A DNA stretch of 10,456 bases from Porphyromonas sp. (lineage in GTDB: Bacteria > Bacteroidota > Bacteroidia > Bacteroidales > Porphyromonadaceae): contig JASBZJ010000053.1 in NCBI GenBank assembly GCA_029983495.1, forward strand, positions 1 to 10,456, written 5' to 3'. The position numbers and the translations under genes are program-made. Under the pieces are notes generated by a model, which saw only the letters and a list, made by a program, of their open reading frames with translations, searched no databases and was not told the DNA's origin. Shown one piece after another: positions 1-7,460 of this stretch; the stretch's first letter is position 1, and every line of letters starts with the position of its first letter.

Positions 1-1
1 G

Positions 2-1003
2 GGAATTGAATCGATTGACTTTTCGCACAATCCCCAAATTGAAGAAATCGACCTTTCGCTTTGTAACTTAAACAAGCTCGACCTTACAGGTTGCTCAAAC
101 CTAAAAAAACTCGATTGTAGGTTCAATGGTATCACGAAACTCGACTTAACGCAATGCCCTTTGCTTACAGCTATCGATGCTAGCAGTAATAACATCTCAT
201 CGATAGATATTACTCGTTGTCCAAAAATCGAAATTTTCCGTTTTTCAGGTAATAAAATTTCCTCCATCGATTTAAGTAATAATTCTATTATTCGTGTGGT
301 TAACCTTATTGGTTCGCCCCTTACCCAAATAGATGTTACCAAAAATACTAAACTACGACACCTTTACCTCGATAATGCAAAGCTCGAAACTATTGATGTT
401 TCCCACAATCCCGATTTGGTGCTTCTGCAACTTGCTTACAACAAACTAACAAAGCTAAGCCTTGCCAATAAGCCCTTGCTTAGAGTAATTATATTACAGG
501 GAAATCCCATTGAACCTAACGAAATGCATAACCTTATTGAATCGCTCGAAACGGTACCCGATAAGAATGCTAAAGGAAAGGACGATGAAGGTAGGCTTTG
601 TATACAAAGCACAGCCGATAAGGACAAAAAGGGAATCTTTAATATCGAAGTTTACCAAGATGATGTGAAAGCTGCATTACAGAAAAATTGGAAACTTGTT
701 GTGTTCGTTCCTAGTGGATCGTGGTTTGGCGGTGGCTCTTACGAAGCGTACGGTAATGGTATTCCCAATGAAAATGAATCTATTTTCCCCAATAGAGCTT
801 GGTTTATAACAATAAACTCCAATAACCGGCTTACGGTACACGAAGCCAAATTGCACGAAGCTTTTGCTATTTACAATACTGATGGAACTCTCGTTAAGCA
901 GGGGGTGATTACCTCGCCACACGAAGTTATCGACCTGAACCTATTGCCCAAGGGCGAATACATCATTAAAATAAATACCAAGGCACAACTATTCCTACTC
1001 TAA
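2..1003 (+). CDS. Leucine-rich-repeat surface protein, InlJ-like, with T9SS-like tail (5' partial)
   Basis: The reading frame is open from base 2, so the protein starts upstream of the window; 333 residues are visible. Visible residues 2-169 are eight tandem repeats of exactly 21 residues with a pattern like LTxIDVTxNTxLxxLxLxxNx, the repeat style of Porphyromonas internalin-J-like proteins. The repeat array is followed by a short charged linker (KNAKGKDDEG) and a Gly/Trp/Phe-rich stretch (SGSWFGGG). The last 55 or so residues (AFAIYNTDG, VKQG, LPKGEYIIKI) match the layout of a type A T9SS C-terminal sorting domain, which in these bacteria directs outer-membrane export and surface anchoring. 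The role is probably adhesion or protein binding at the cell surface; this is inferred from the repeat class. The TTG at 161 is not a credible start because the repeats continue unbroken upstream of it. Confidence 0.85.
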   Translation, partial: GIESIDFSHNPQIEEIDLSLCNLNKLDLTGCSNLKKLDCRFNGITKLDLTQCPLLTAIDASSNNISSIDITRCPKIEIFRFSGNKISSIDLSNNSIIRVVNLIGSPLTQIDVTKNTKLRHLYLDNAKLETIDVSHNPDLVLLQLAYNKLTKLSLANKPLLRVIILQGNPIEPNEMHNLIESLETVPDKNAKGKDDEGRLCIQSTADKDKKGIFNIEVYQDDVKAALQKNWKLVVFVPSGSWFGGGSYEAYGNGIPNENESIFPNRAWFITINSNNRLTVHEAKLHEAFAIYNTDGTLVKQGVITSPHEVIDLNLLPKGEYIIKINTKAQLFLL

Positions 1004-1012
1004 CTTTTACTT

Positions 1013-1044
1013 GTTCCTCCCCCCCTAAGCTAGGGAGGAGGAAC
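1013..1044 (+). terminator. Possible terminator hairpin after the LRR gene
   Basis: The arms 1013-1027 and 1031-1044 pair as an imperfect inverted repeat (GTTCCTCC.../...GGAGGAAC) with one mismatch, one extra C and a 3-base loop, starting 10 bases after the stop codon of the LRR gene. There is no T-run after it, so a classical intrinsic terminator is uncertain; it may act as a 3'-end stabilising hairpin. Confidence 0.4.
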
Positions 1045-1107
1045 GAATAAGAAACGTCTACAAAATATTAGAATACTGTTCTTTTTCAAACAGTGTGTCT
1101 TAAGTGA

Positions 1108-1119
1108 TAAACATGTTTA
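1108..1119. repeat. 12-bp perfect palindrome upstream of the 1162 gene
   Basis: TAAACATGTTTA is a perfect 12-bp palindrome 42 bases before the preferred start of the next gene. A second small inverted repeat (ACTGTT, 8-base loop, AACAGT) lies at 1075-1094. Either could be an operator, but AT-rich palindromes of this size also occur by chance, and no recognisable regulator site or TAnnTTTG promoter was seen here. Confidence 0.25.
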
Positions 1120-1161
1120 AAAGGGAATGAAAGACATAAACTAATAAAATCTACTATGCTT

Positions 1162-2766
1162 ATGAAAACTATTCGTTTCCCCCTTTGGGGAGTTATTGTA
1201 TTTCTTGCTTTAACCTTAAACAAAAATGTTTATGCTCAGCAAGAAGATTATTTTCTTGTAAAAGGTCCAAAAGTTCTGCCTATAGAACTTGAAATGCAAC
1301 CGATTAGCGGTGTAAGCTCAAAAGGTGAGTATATTTGGGGTAATCTCTTTGAAACGGCATACGTTTATTCTACCGCAAAAGATGATTATAAACTGTGGTA
1401 TGGAGACCAAGAAACAAATGGTTATGAAATATTCTACGTTTCTGATATGGGTGATGTTCTCATTGCTTCAAATAAAAAGAAAGGAGTTTATAAACTATAT
1501 CATCTTAATTTGTCATCTCCAGAAGAACTAATTGAAATCCCCATTAACGACAAGGAGTGCCCAAATGTGACACTTGATGCGGTTACGCCTGATGGTAAAT
1601 ATGCAGTAGGTCGTCTATATGATACCAATTGGACTATTAGAAAACTTTTTTATGTTGACTTGACGGAGTTATCGAACCCAAAGATTATTTTACTCGATTC
1701 GCCCAAAATGGATTTTCTTGGTAAAGAGGCTCAGTATGCTCGCCCATTCGTTATAACTAAGGATGGAAAGACTATTATAGGTACTCTTTGCTCTTATTCG
1801 GGCTTCGAGGCCGAGTTGTTAGTATGGAAACGAAACGATGGTAAAGAAACCTTTACATGCTCTAAAGCTATTAATAATTACCTTTTCGATTTATCGAAAC
1901 CTCTTCCTGGTGAACGCCCCAATTGGTCTGATTATGTAACTGCAGACTATGAAACGGAGCGCGACAAATATGAGCAACAACAAAAAGAATACAACAATGC
2001 AGTAATAGAATGGGGAAACCGATACCGAGATTATACAAGGAATCAGAATCTGAACCAGTTTAATATATATCTTTCGTCGGATGAAAAACATGTTTTATGT
2101 TATATCCACACTTCAATCATTAATGATGAAACAGGTGATGAAGTATCTAAGGGGTTTCCTCTTATTGTAAACACCAGCGACTATAATTGTAAAAGAATTG
2201 ATAATGCAGAAGGCGTTAAGCCAATGTACCAAAGTTCTACAGGCGAAATTTTTGGTATACTTCCAATAAGTGAGAATTATTACGACACAAAAGTAATCAC
2301 TTCTATCCATGATGATAGCTACGAGATTATAGATATATTGGATTGGTTAGTAAAAAAAACAGGAAAGGATTTTCATAGCGCATTTACATTTTCAACAGAT
2401 GCTTCTATTTTAGTTACCACCGGTATTCCAGTATTTAGTGATGATGGAACGACTCTTTCTTTCTATGGATACACAGATAGAGAAGGCGAATTGTATAGGA
2501 AAACTTACCTTCAATTTGGTAAGAATCTTTTATCCTTTATTGAACCCAATAATCATGAGTGCATGAAGACCATCTACAATAAAGGAATTCTTAATGTTGG
2601 AATACCGCAAGCCTTGGTTTATATTTATAATTCCAGTGGAATATGTGTAGGAGTTTGTCTCTCCGATACTGAGGGATTTATTAGAATGCCACTTATACAG
2701 GGAGTGTATATTGCAAAGTTGGTATTTATGGGGCAAAATTTTGTTTCGAAGTTTTTAGTGATGTAG
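1162..2766 (+). CDS. Exported protein of unknown function, propeller-like, with T9SS-like C-terminal tail
   Basis: I do not recognise a named family. The N-terminus is a signal peptide: Lys-Arg region, hydrophobic core GVIVFLALTL, probable cleavage after VYA. The start at 1162 (MKTIRFPLW) is preferred over 1156 because it gives a normal signal peptide; 1156 would add only Met-Leu. The body has recurring strands followed by a turn and an aliphatic strand (VTPDGKYAVGRL, ITKDGKTIIGTL, LSSDEKHVLCYI, FSTDASILVTTG), as in beta-propeller blades. Residues of about 262-296 form a polar, Glu/Gln/Tyr-rich insertion (YETERDKYEQQQKEY) that looks like a helical or coiled-coil excursion. The last 60 residues (ALVYIYNSSG, LIQGVYIAKL, SKFLVM) resemble a T9SS sorting domain. 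Base composition looks more AT-rich than in dnaX or mgl. It lies 158 bases after the LRR gene, so it probably has its own promoter. Confidence 0.8.
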   Translation: MKTIRFPLWGVIVFLALTLNKNVYAQQEDYFLVKGPKVLPIELEMQPISGVSSKGEYIWGNLFETAYVYSTAKDDYKLWYGDQETNGYEIFYVSDMGDVLIASNKKKGVYKLYHLNLSSPEELIEIPINDKECPNVTLDAVTPDGKYAVGRLYDTNWTIRKLFYVDLTELSNPKIILLDSPKMDFLGKEAQYARPFVITKDGKTIIGTLCSYSGFEAELLVWKRNDGKETFTCSKAINNYLFDLSKPLPGERPNWSDYVTADYETERDKYEQQQKEYNNAVIEWGNRYRDYTRNQNLNQFNIYLSSDEKHVLCYIHTSIINDETGDEVSKGFPLIVNTSDYNCKRIDNAEGVKPMYQSSTGEIFGILPISENYYDTKVITSIHDDSYEIIDILDWLVKKTGKDFHSAFTFSTDASILVTTGIPVFSDDGTTLSFYGYTDREGELYRKTYLQFGKNLLSFIEPNNHECMKTIYNKGILNVGIPQALVYIYNSSGICVGVCLSDTEGFIRMPLIQGVYIAKLVFMGQNFVSKFLVM

Positions 2767-2810
2767 CCCTGTTATACCATATTTAGAGTAGTGTTTTTGT
2801 TGGGATAAAT

Positions 2811-2846
2811 AAAAAAGGTCACTTTGGTATTACCACGGTGACCTTT
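2811..2846 (-). terminator. Intrinsic terminator for the minus-strand peptidase/dnaX/mgl cluster
   Basis: The arms AAAGGTCAC (2814-2822) and GTGACCTTT (2838-2846) form a perfect 9-bp stem with a 15-base loop. Read on the minus strand, the stem ends in six T (complement of 2811-2816) followed by ATTTAT, a good intrinsic terminator. It is about 190 bases after the peptidase stop. On the plus strand only three T belong to the stem end, so its use by the convergent 1162-2766 gene is less certain, although its position between convergent genes would suit a shared terminator. Confidence 0.6.
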
Positions 2847-2847
2847 A

Positions 2848-3032
2848 CCTCCTACTTGATTGATATATAAGGGGGAGGAACCCCTTCCTAAGATTATCAG
2901 TTCGATATTGGCATTACAATCTTTTCGGAGCAGAATAAAGCATTGAGCTCCCCTTTAGCGAGAGTTAAAGCCTAAAGGCAAAAGTATAGTGTATTGCAAT
3001 AGAGTGGAACTGAAAGTTTCTACTAGAAAGTA
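2848..3032. other. Intergenic stretch between convergent genes
   Basis: There is no coding signal. It holds a short inverted repeat CCTCC (2848-2852)/GGAGG (2874-2878), echoing the GGAGGAA hairpins elsewhere in the window, and CCTTTAG (2952-2958)/CTAAAGG (2972-2978). Nothing else is recognised. It would form the 3' untranslated part of the peptidase transcript if transcription runs to 2811. Confidence 0.4.
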
Positions 3033-4256
3033 TTAGCGGATACCTAGCTTTGCTTTAATAGCCTGAGGAATGGCATTTTTGTGTACCACAATGTTCATGG
3101 TTTTACCCGCAACAAAGTTTTCAGACACGTACCAAATACCTTTGTAAGCCCCAGCTTTGCCCCAACTATTCTTTACCATAAAGAATTTTTTACCAGCTTG
3201 GTTTTTTGCTGTACCATAAATTACCATGCCGTGGTCGTCGGTAAGGGTATAGTTGTCGTACCCATTTTGGCGATATTCCTGAGTTGGGTTTTCTTCAGGG
3301 CAGTTAGGCGTATTAATCATACGCATAATTTCGGCTTGTTTTTCGCTACGGCTTGCGCCAATCCAGCGTTCTTGGTCGCTACCAGCGGCATCTTTTTCAA
3401 TTTGTTTCAGGTCGGCAAGTACGCCAATACCGTCGCGGTTAAAACCAACTTCGCTAACATCGCTACCCCAAGCGAAAGTATATCCCGTTTCGATGGCATT
3501 GTACATAACTTGCATAAGCTCGTCAATAGGTAGGTTATAACTATTCATCCAGCGCCAGTTGTCGCTTATTTCGAGAGGGAACTGGCTATAGAATGGGTGA
3601 TGAGTAAAACTAGTTAGCGAAACATAGTCGTCGGCATTTAACCCCAGTTCCGCAGCGAAGCTTTTTGGGGTGTAATTTTTACCCTTATAAGTAAAGTTTT
3701 CGGGAGCTTTACCAAAGTATGCATCAATGGTGGCAAAAAAGGCAGGTTTCCACGCTGTAGAAAGGTTGTTGCGGTTAGGGTTTTTAACCACAGCATCGAG
3801 CATAGCTTTTGTAATTGCTTCTAATTCGCTCAAAGCATTCTTTTCGGTACCATAGTTGAGTCCTTGCATTACTTCCTGAGGAACCATTCCATAGTGTTTT
3901 AGCACGTACAAGCAGTCGCCAAACGAGCCACCTTGCGCATAATTTAAGTCGCCTTGTAAGCGAACATATTTTTCACCTTTATCCTTGTAGGAGTGGCTAA
4001 CAACAAACATTTCGCTTAGGTCGTATTCAGGTTTACCCATGCGGAGTAATTCCGATTCGAAGAAACCTAAACCACTGTACGACCAGCATGTTCCACTATT
4101 TGCTTGATCCTTAATGGAAGAGATAGGTAATTGTTTAATTACAGTGAACTGATTGGTTTCAGTTTTAGTTTGTTTCGCTTCGTTTTGTGCGTTTCCCGAG
4201 AATGTAAACGCTATAAGAAAAGGTACTAGTAGCGATACAAAGAAATTTCTTTTCAT
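3033..4256 (-). CDS. Exported papain-fold peptidase, bleomycin hydrolase/aminopeptidase C family (C1B)
   Basis: A 407-residue cysteine peptidase. The N-terminus is a signal peptide (MKRNFFVSLLVPFLIAF, probable cleavage after GNA), so it acts in the periplasm or outside, unlike the cytoplasmic PepC of lactic acid bacteria. The catalytic set is visible: Gln51 and Cys57 in QANSGTCW, His342 in DDHGM and Asn363 in KNSWG. The near-N-terminal Cys, the large insert before His and the short C-terminal end fit the C1B (bleomycin hydrolase) layout, which is somewhat longer in the archetypes (about 450 residues). Family members trim peptides as aminopeptidases; the substrate here is inferred, and would suit a peptide-fermenting anaerobe. 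The ATG at 4256 is the only start giving a proper signal peptide. The gene follows dnaX by 64 bases on the same strand and may be co-transcribed; no promoter match is evident in the gap. Confidence 0.88.
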   Translation of the reverse strand: MKRNFFVSLLVPFLIAFTFSGNAQNEAKQTKTETNQFTVIKQLPISSIKDQANSGTCWSYSGLGFFESELLRMGKPEYDLSEMFVVSHSYKDKGEKYVRLQGDLNYAQGGSFGDCLYVLKHYGMVPQEVMQGLNYGTEKNALSELEAITKAMLDAVVKNPNRNNLSTAWKPAFFATIDAYFGKAPENFTYKGKNYTPKSFAAELGLNADDYVSLTSFTHHPFYSQFPLEISDNWRWMNSYNLPIDELMQVMYNAIETGYTFAWGSDVSEVGFNRDGIGVLADLKQIEKDAAGSDQERWIGASRSEKQAEIMRMINTPNCPEENPTQEYRQNGYDNYTLTDDHGMVIYGTAKNQAGKKFFMVKNSWGKAGAYKGIWYVSENFVAGKTMNIVVHKNAIPQAIKAKLGIR

Positions 4257-4320
4257 AATGGGGTTCTTGTTAAATATTATATTGTTGTTTTAAAGTCGTA
4301 GTTATTTTGTGCCTAAAAGG

Positions 4321-6168
4321 TTATATTTCCCGCAAATCAAGCCCATCAAACAACCGCTTTAGTGTAGGGTTTGCCTCCACTTCATCAGCTATCCATTGGG
4401 TATTTGTTTTTATTGTTTTACCCGTATTCTCTTCCTCTTTTATTTCGATTTGCATTTGCAACTGAGGCAATGATAGTTTGTTTCGCAAATATGGAAGTAA
4501 TTTCGTTGCCTCTTCTTCCAATTCCTCTTTTTCGAGGTTACTAGCAACGTTAACCATAAAGTTACTGGAATCAGTAAACCTTGGGTTTCGACCGCTAAGA
4601 AGCATAAGCTTAATTCGTCCAATCGAGTTTTTATTTTCTTCGAGGTAACTATTCCAAGCTAATTTAAGTTCGCTATCGGTTGTTGCAATGTTTTTTGTAG
4701 CGGTTACATGTTCGCTTTTGGGTATTGTGTTAGTTGTTGTAGTTTGTAGTTCGCTATTGCTTTGGGTCGACGCTATGTTTGTTGTCGGCTGGTTGATTTT
4801 ATTGCCAGTTGCTAGGTTTTTTAAGCTTATTACCCCTGAAGAGCTTCGCGAACGAAGCGAACCTTGTGGCGAAACTTTTGGAGCTTCAGAAACAATATTG
4901 TTTGTTTGAGGCAGTTTTTGCGTTGGAGTTGTTGTGTTTCGGAGTGGAGTTGAGGGTGAAGGGGTACTTGCTTGCGTGTGAGAATTCGTAGCAGTTGTAC
5001 CCATTTGTGTATTGCTTGTAACGTTAATGTGTGGGCGTGGTGTACTTGGTGTGGGAACAACCCGTGTTGTTGCCTCACCGAATGCGGTAAGGCTTATCAG
5101 CGTCATTTCAACAAGTAAACGCTTTGCACTGCTTTTGCGGTAATTTTTTTCGGCCTCAACAAGTTTTATCAGTGCACGATATATAAAGGCTTTGCCTAAA
5201 TCTTGGGCTAGCTTCGAAAGCTTTGGTAGTTCCTCGGGGGTAAAGTTCGCCAGCGAAATGGTTGTATTGTCGCTAGCTAAAAGTAATTTTCGGAAAAACT
5301 CTTGTAATCCTATAAGAACAGTTTTTGCATCGAATCCCTTGCTCATAAGTTCGTCGAACATATACAGCAAGGCTGCGGTGTCGTTGTTATATATAAGTTC
5401 AGTAAATCGGGTGTAGTAGCTATCGCTTAATATGTGTAGGCTTTGTACGGCTACTTCGTATGTTATTTCTCCATTGCCGAAGCCTGCAATTCTATCGAAC
5501 AACGATAGTGCATCGCGCATACCCCCATCGGCTTGTTTCGCTATAAGTTCAAGAGCTTTGTTTTCGGCAGGTATTTGTTCGGCATCGGCAACTTTTTGTA
5601 GTTGTTGCATTATAGTTTCAACCGAAATTGGCTTAAAGTCGTATACTTGGCAACGCGAAAGTATAGTGGGTAATATTTTTTGTTTTTCGGTTGTTGCAAG
5701 AATAAAAACAACGTAGCTTGGGGGCTCTTCGAGTGTTTTTAGAAAGGCGTTAAAAGCACTCTGCGAAAGCATATGAACTTCGTCGATAATGTAAACTTTG
5801 TATTTACCAAATTGTGGGGGAACCGAAACTTCATCGATCAACCTTCGAATATCGTCGGTTGAGTTATTCGAAGCTGCATCAAGTTCAAAAATGTTTAGCG
5901 AGCGTTGTTCCTCAAAAGCTTTGCAACTTTCGCACGTGCCACAAGCTTCACCTTCGCTCGTTGGATTAGTGCAGTTAATAGTTTTTGCAAAAATACGTGC
6001 GGCACTTGTTTTACCCACACCTCGGGGACCACAAAAAAGATAAGCATGTGCAGTTTTGTGGTGTAATATTGCTCGGCGTAAAGTTATGCTTATAGCTTCC
6101 TGCCCCAATAATTCGTTAAAATTATCGGGTCGGTACTTTCGTGCTGATACTACAAACTGTTCGGGCAT
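4321..6168 (-). CDS. dnaX: DNA polymerase III subunit tau (clamp loader; possible gamma by frameshift)
   Basis: A 615-residue clamp-loader ATPase that loads the sliding clamp at replication forks in the cytoplasm. Visible motifs: Walker A GPRGVGKT (47-54), zinc cysteines C66, C76, C79 and C82, Walker B VYIIDEVH (125-132), sensor 1 ATT (158-160) and the SRC motif (171-173) with the arginine finger R172. All key residues are present. Residues of about 180-365 are the lid and collar domains, 365-495 a Thr/Ser/Pro/Asn-rich linker, and about 500-615 the tau-specific C-terminal part. The start MPEQFVVSARKYRP fits the family, which begins a few residues before the conserved RKYRP. A phased slippery heptamer at codons 449-451, in the linker, may give a truncated 456-residue gamma-like product. 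It lies 86 bases after mgl and 64 bases before the peptidase gene. Confidence 0.95.
   Translation of the reverse strand: MPEQFVVSARKYRPDNFNELLGQEAISITLRRAILHHKTAHAYLFCGPRGVGKTSAARIFAKTINCTNPTSEGEACGTCESCKAFEEQRSLNIFELDAASNNSTDDIRRLIDEVSVPPQFGKYKVYIIDEVHMLSQSAFNAFLKTLEEPPSYVVFILATTEKQKILPTILSRCQVYDFKPISVETIMQQLQKVADAEQIPAENKALELIAKQADGGMRDALSLFDRIAGFGNGEITYEVAVQSLHILSDSYYTRFTELIYNNDTAALLYMFDELMSKGFDAKTVLIGLQEFFRKLLLASDNTTISLANFTPEELPKLSKLAQDLGKAFIYRALIKLVEAEKNYRKSSAKRLLVEMTLISLTAFGEATTRVVPTPSTPRPHINVTSNTQMGTTATNSHTQASTPSPSTPLRNTTTPTQKLPQTNNIVSEAPKVSPQGSLRSRSSSGVISLKNLATGNKINQPTTNIASTQSNSELQTTTTNTIPKSEHVTATKNIATTDSELKLAWNSYLEENKNSIGRIKLMLLSGRNPRFTDSSNFMVNVASNLEKEELEEEATKLLPYLRNKLSLPQLQMQIEIKEEENTGKTIKTNTQWIADEVEANPTLKRLFDGLDLREI
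4799..4858 (-). promoter_or_regulatory. Candidate -1 frameshift cassette inside dnaX
   Basis: In minus-strand order: a perfect 6-bp hairpin with loop TTCG (4858-4843), AGGGG (4837-4833), a 10-base spacer, and AAAAAAC (4822-4816) phased as TTA AAA AAC (codons 449-451). After a -1 slip the frame reads Pro-Ser-Asn-Trp-Gln and stops at TAA (4801-4799). The order and 10-nt spacing match the known E. coli dnaX signal (AGGGAG, then A AAA AAG). Against it: the second codon is AAC rather than AAG, which is weaker in bacteria, and only a 4-bp stem (CTGG 4808-4805/CCAG 4792-4789) follows. Confidence 0.4.
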
Positions 6169-6180
6169 GGCAAAACATAA

Positions 6181-6241
6181 CCAGTAGTTAGGGAATATAA
6201 CTCGCTTCGTGTAGCGAGTATACTTACTCCCCTACTACTGG
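6181..6241 (-). promoter_or_regulatory. Long imperfect hairpin in the mgl-dnaX gap
   Basis: Outer arms CCAGTAGT (6181-6188) and ACTACTGG (6234-6241) pair perfectly, an AGGGGA/TCCCT segment pairs with a bulge, and inner arms ACTCGCT (6200-6206) and AGCGAGT (6213-6219) pair around a 6-base loop, giving an almost continuous 61-nt hairpin. Its last base lies 12 nt before the dnaX start codon and 13 bases after the mgl stop. There is no T-run after it on the minus strand, so it looks more like a processing, stability or translation-control element than a plain terminator. Confidence 0.45.
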
Positions 6242-6254
6242 TAAAGGTATTTAG

Positions 6255-7460
6255 TTATAACTTAATAAGCTTAAGAGCTTGGTCTAAATCAGCAATAATA
6301 TCTTCGGGGTTTTCTAAACCTACCGATAAGCGAACCATACCATCGGTAATATCGCTGGCAAGGCGTTCTTCGGGGCTATAAGGCGAGTGTGTCATTGTTG
6401 CAGGGTGCTCGATAAGTGTTTCAGCATCACCAAGGCTTACGGCAAGTGTAAGCATATGTAGGTTGTTCATGAGCGTACGACCACCTTCAATACCTCCTTT
6501 AACTTCGAAGCAAATCATAGCACCTGGTAGGCTCATTTGTTTCTTGGCAAGTTCGGCTTGTGGAAAACTTGCTAATCCAGGGAAGGCTACACTTTCCACC
6601 ATAGGGTGTTTTTCGAGGAATTCAGCAACCTTTTGAGCATTTTCGCAGTGGCGTTGCATACGTATTTCGAGCGTTTTCATACCTCGTGCGATAAGGAAAG
6701 CATCAAAAGGAGCTAAGCAGGCACCTGTTAAGTCCTTTACACCAACTAACCGCACTTGGGTAATATATTCCTTGGTGCCACAAACAAAGCCCGCAATAAC
6801 ATCACCGTGCCCATTAAGGTATTTTGTTGCACTGTGTACTACAACGTCGGCACCTAATTCGATGGGGCGTGTAATAAACGGAGTTGCAAAAGTATTATCA
6901 ACCATTACGGTAACCCCTTCTTGTTCATGAGCTATTTTAGCAACAGCTTCAATATCGGTAAGGTACATGTTGGGGTTGGCGGGGGTTTCGATATAAACAA
7001 CTTTAGTGTTAGGACGCATTGCCTTACGAACGTTTTCGGGATCCCTCATATCAACGAACGAAACTTCAATTCCGTAACGCGAAAGCCCATGTTCCATGTA
7101 GGCAAATGTACACCCGTAGAGTGTTTTCCCCGCAACTACATGGTCGCCTGCTTTTAGGCATACCCACATTGCCGAGGTTATAGCACCAATACCCGAAGCG
7201 CAACCTACACAATCCTCTGTGCCTTCAAGCATAGCTACCTTTTTTTCTACGGCTGTACACGAGGGGTTTCCCAATCGGGTATAAATATAACCTTCTTCCT
7301 CAAGAGCAAAACGTGCACCTCCCTGTTCGGCACTATCGAAAACAAATGTTGAGGTTTGATAGATAGGAGCTGCTAGCGTACCGTGGATGTTTTTTTCGCT
7401 ACCGGCGTGAATGGCTCGTGTAGCAAACCCTGATTTTTTAAGTTGTTCTGGTGTCATCAT
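6255..7460 (-). CDS. mgl: Methionine gamma-lyase (PLP-dependent)
   Basis: A 401-residue enzyme of the Cys/Met-metabolism PLP family. Methionine gamma-lyase splits L-methionine into methanethiol, 2-oxobutyrate and ammonia, a catabolic route of anaerobic peptide fermenters. Visible residues: Y60 and R62 in YTRLGNP (phosphate contacts from the neighbouring subunit), S89-G90, Y115 and C117 in LYGCT, D188 in VDNTF, and Lys213 in SATKYLNGHGD, the PLP Schiff-base lysine. C117 plus K242-D243 (VKDLTGA) are the lyase-specific positions (C116, K240, D241 in the Pseudomonas putida enzyme), which favours this over cystathionine gamma-synthase or beta-lyase. Length is normal. The start is MM at 7460/7457; either Met is possible. 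It is first of the mgl-dnaX-peptidase series; no clear TAnnTTTG promoter was found directly upstream. Confidence 0.92.
   Translation of the reverse strand: MMTPEQLKKSGFATRAIHAGSEKNIHGTLAAPIYQTSTFVFDSAEQGGARFALEEEGYIYTRLGNPSCTAVEKKVAMLEGTEDCVGCASGIGAITSAMWVCLKAGDHVVAGKTLYGCTFAYMEHGLSRYGIEVSFVDMRDPENVRKAMRPNTKVVYIETPANPNMYLTDIEAVAKIAHEQEGVTVMVDNTFATPFITRPIELGADVVVHSATKYLNGHGDVIAGFVCGTKEYITQVRLVGVKDLTGACLAPFDAFLIARGMKTLEIRMQRHCENAQKVAEFLEKHPMVESVAFPGLASFPQAELAKKQMSLPGAMICFEVKGGIEGGRTLMNNLHMLTLAVSLGDAETLIEHPATMTHSPYSPEERLASDITDGMVRLSVGLENPEDIIADLDQALKLIKL

Noticed and set aside
161..163. TTG as a start codon for the LRR protein
   Set aside because: The 21-residue repeats continue in frame to base 2, so the protein is 5'-truncated by the window edge.
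2..169. CRISPR or DNA-level tandem repeat in the LRR region
   Set aside because: The 63-base periodicity is a protein repeat: amino-acid pattern is conserved while the nucleotides vary, with no spacers.
1108..1119. FNR/CRP-type operator
   Set aside because: TAAACATGTTTA does not fit TTGAT-N4-ATCAA or TGTGA-N6-TCACA; it is kept only as an unassigned palindrome.
3081..3533. 150-codon plus-strand open frame
   Set aside because: Antisense shadow of the peptidase gene, whose catalytic motifs establish the real frame.
6255..7460. Cystathionine gamma-synthase or beta-lyase instead of methionine gamma-lyase
   Set aside because: The Cys in LYGCT and the VKD motif at 241-243 are the residues that distinguish methionine gamma-lyases within this family.
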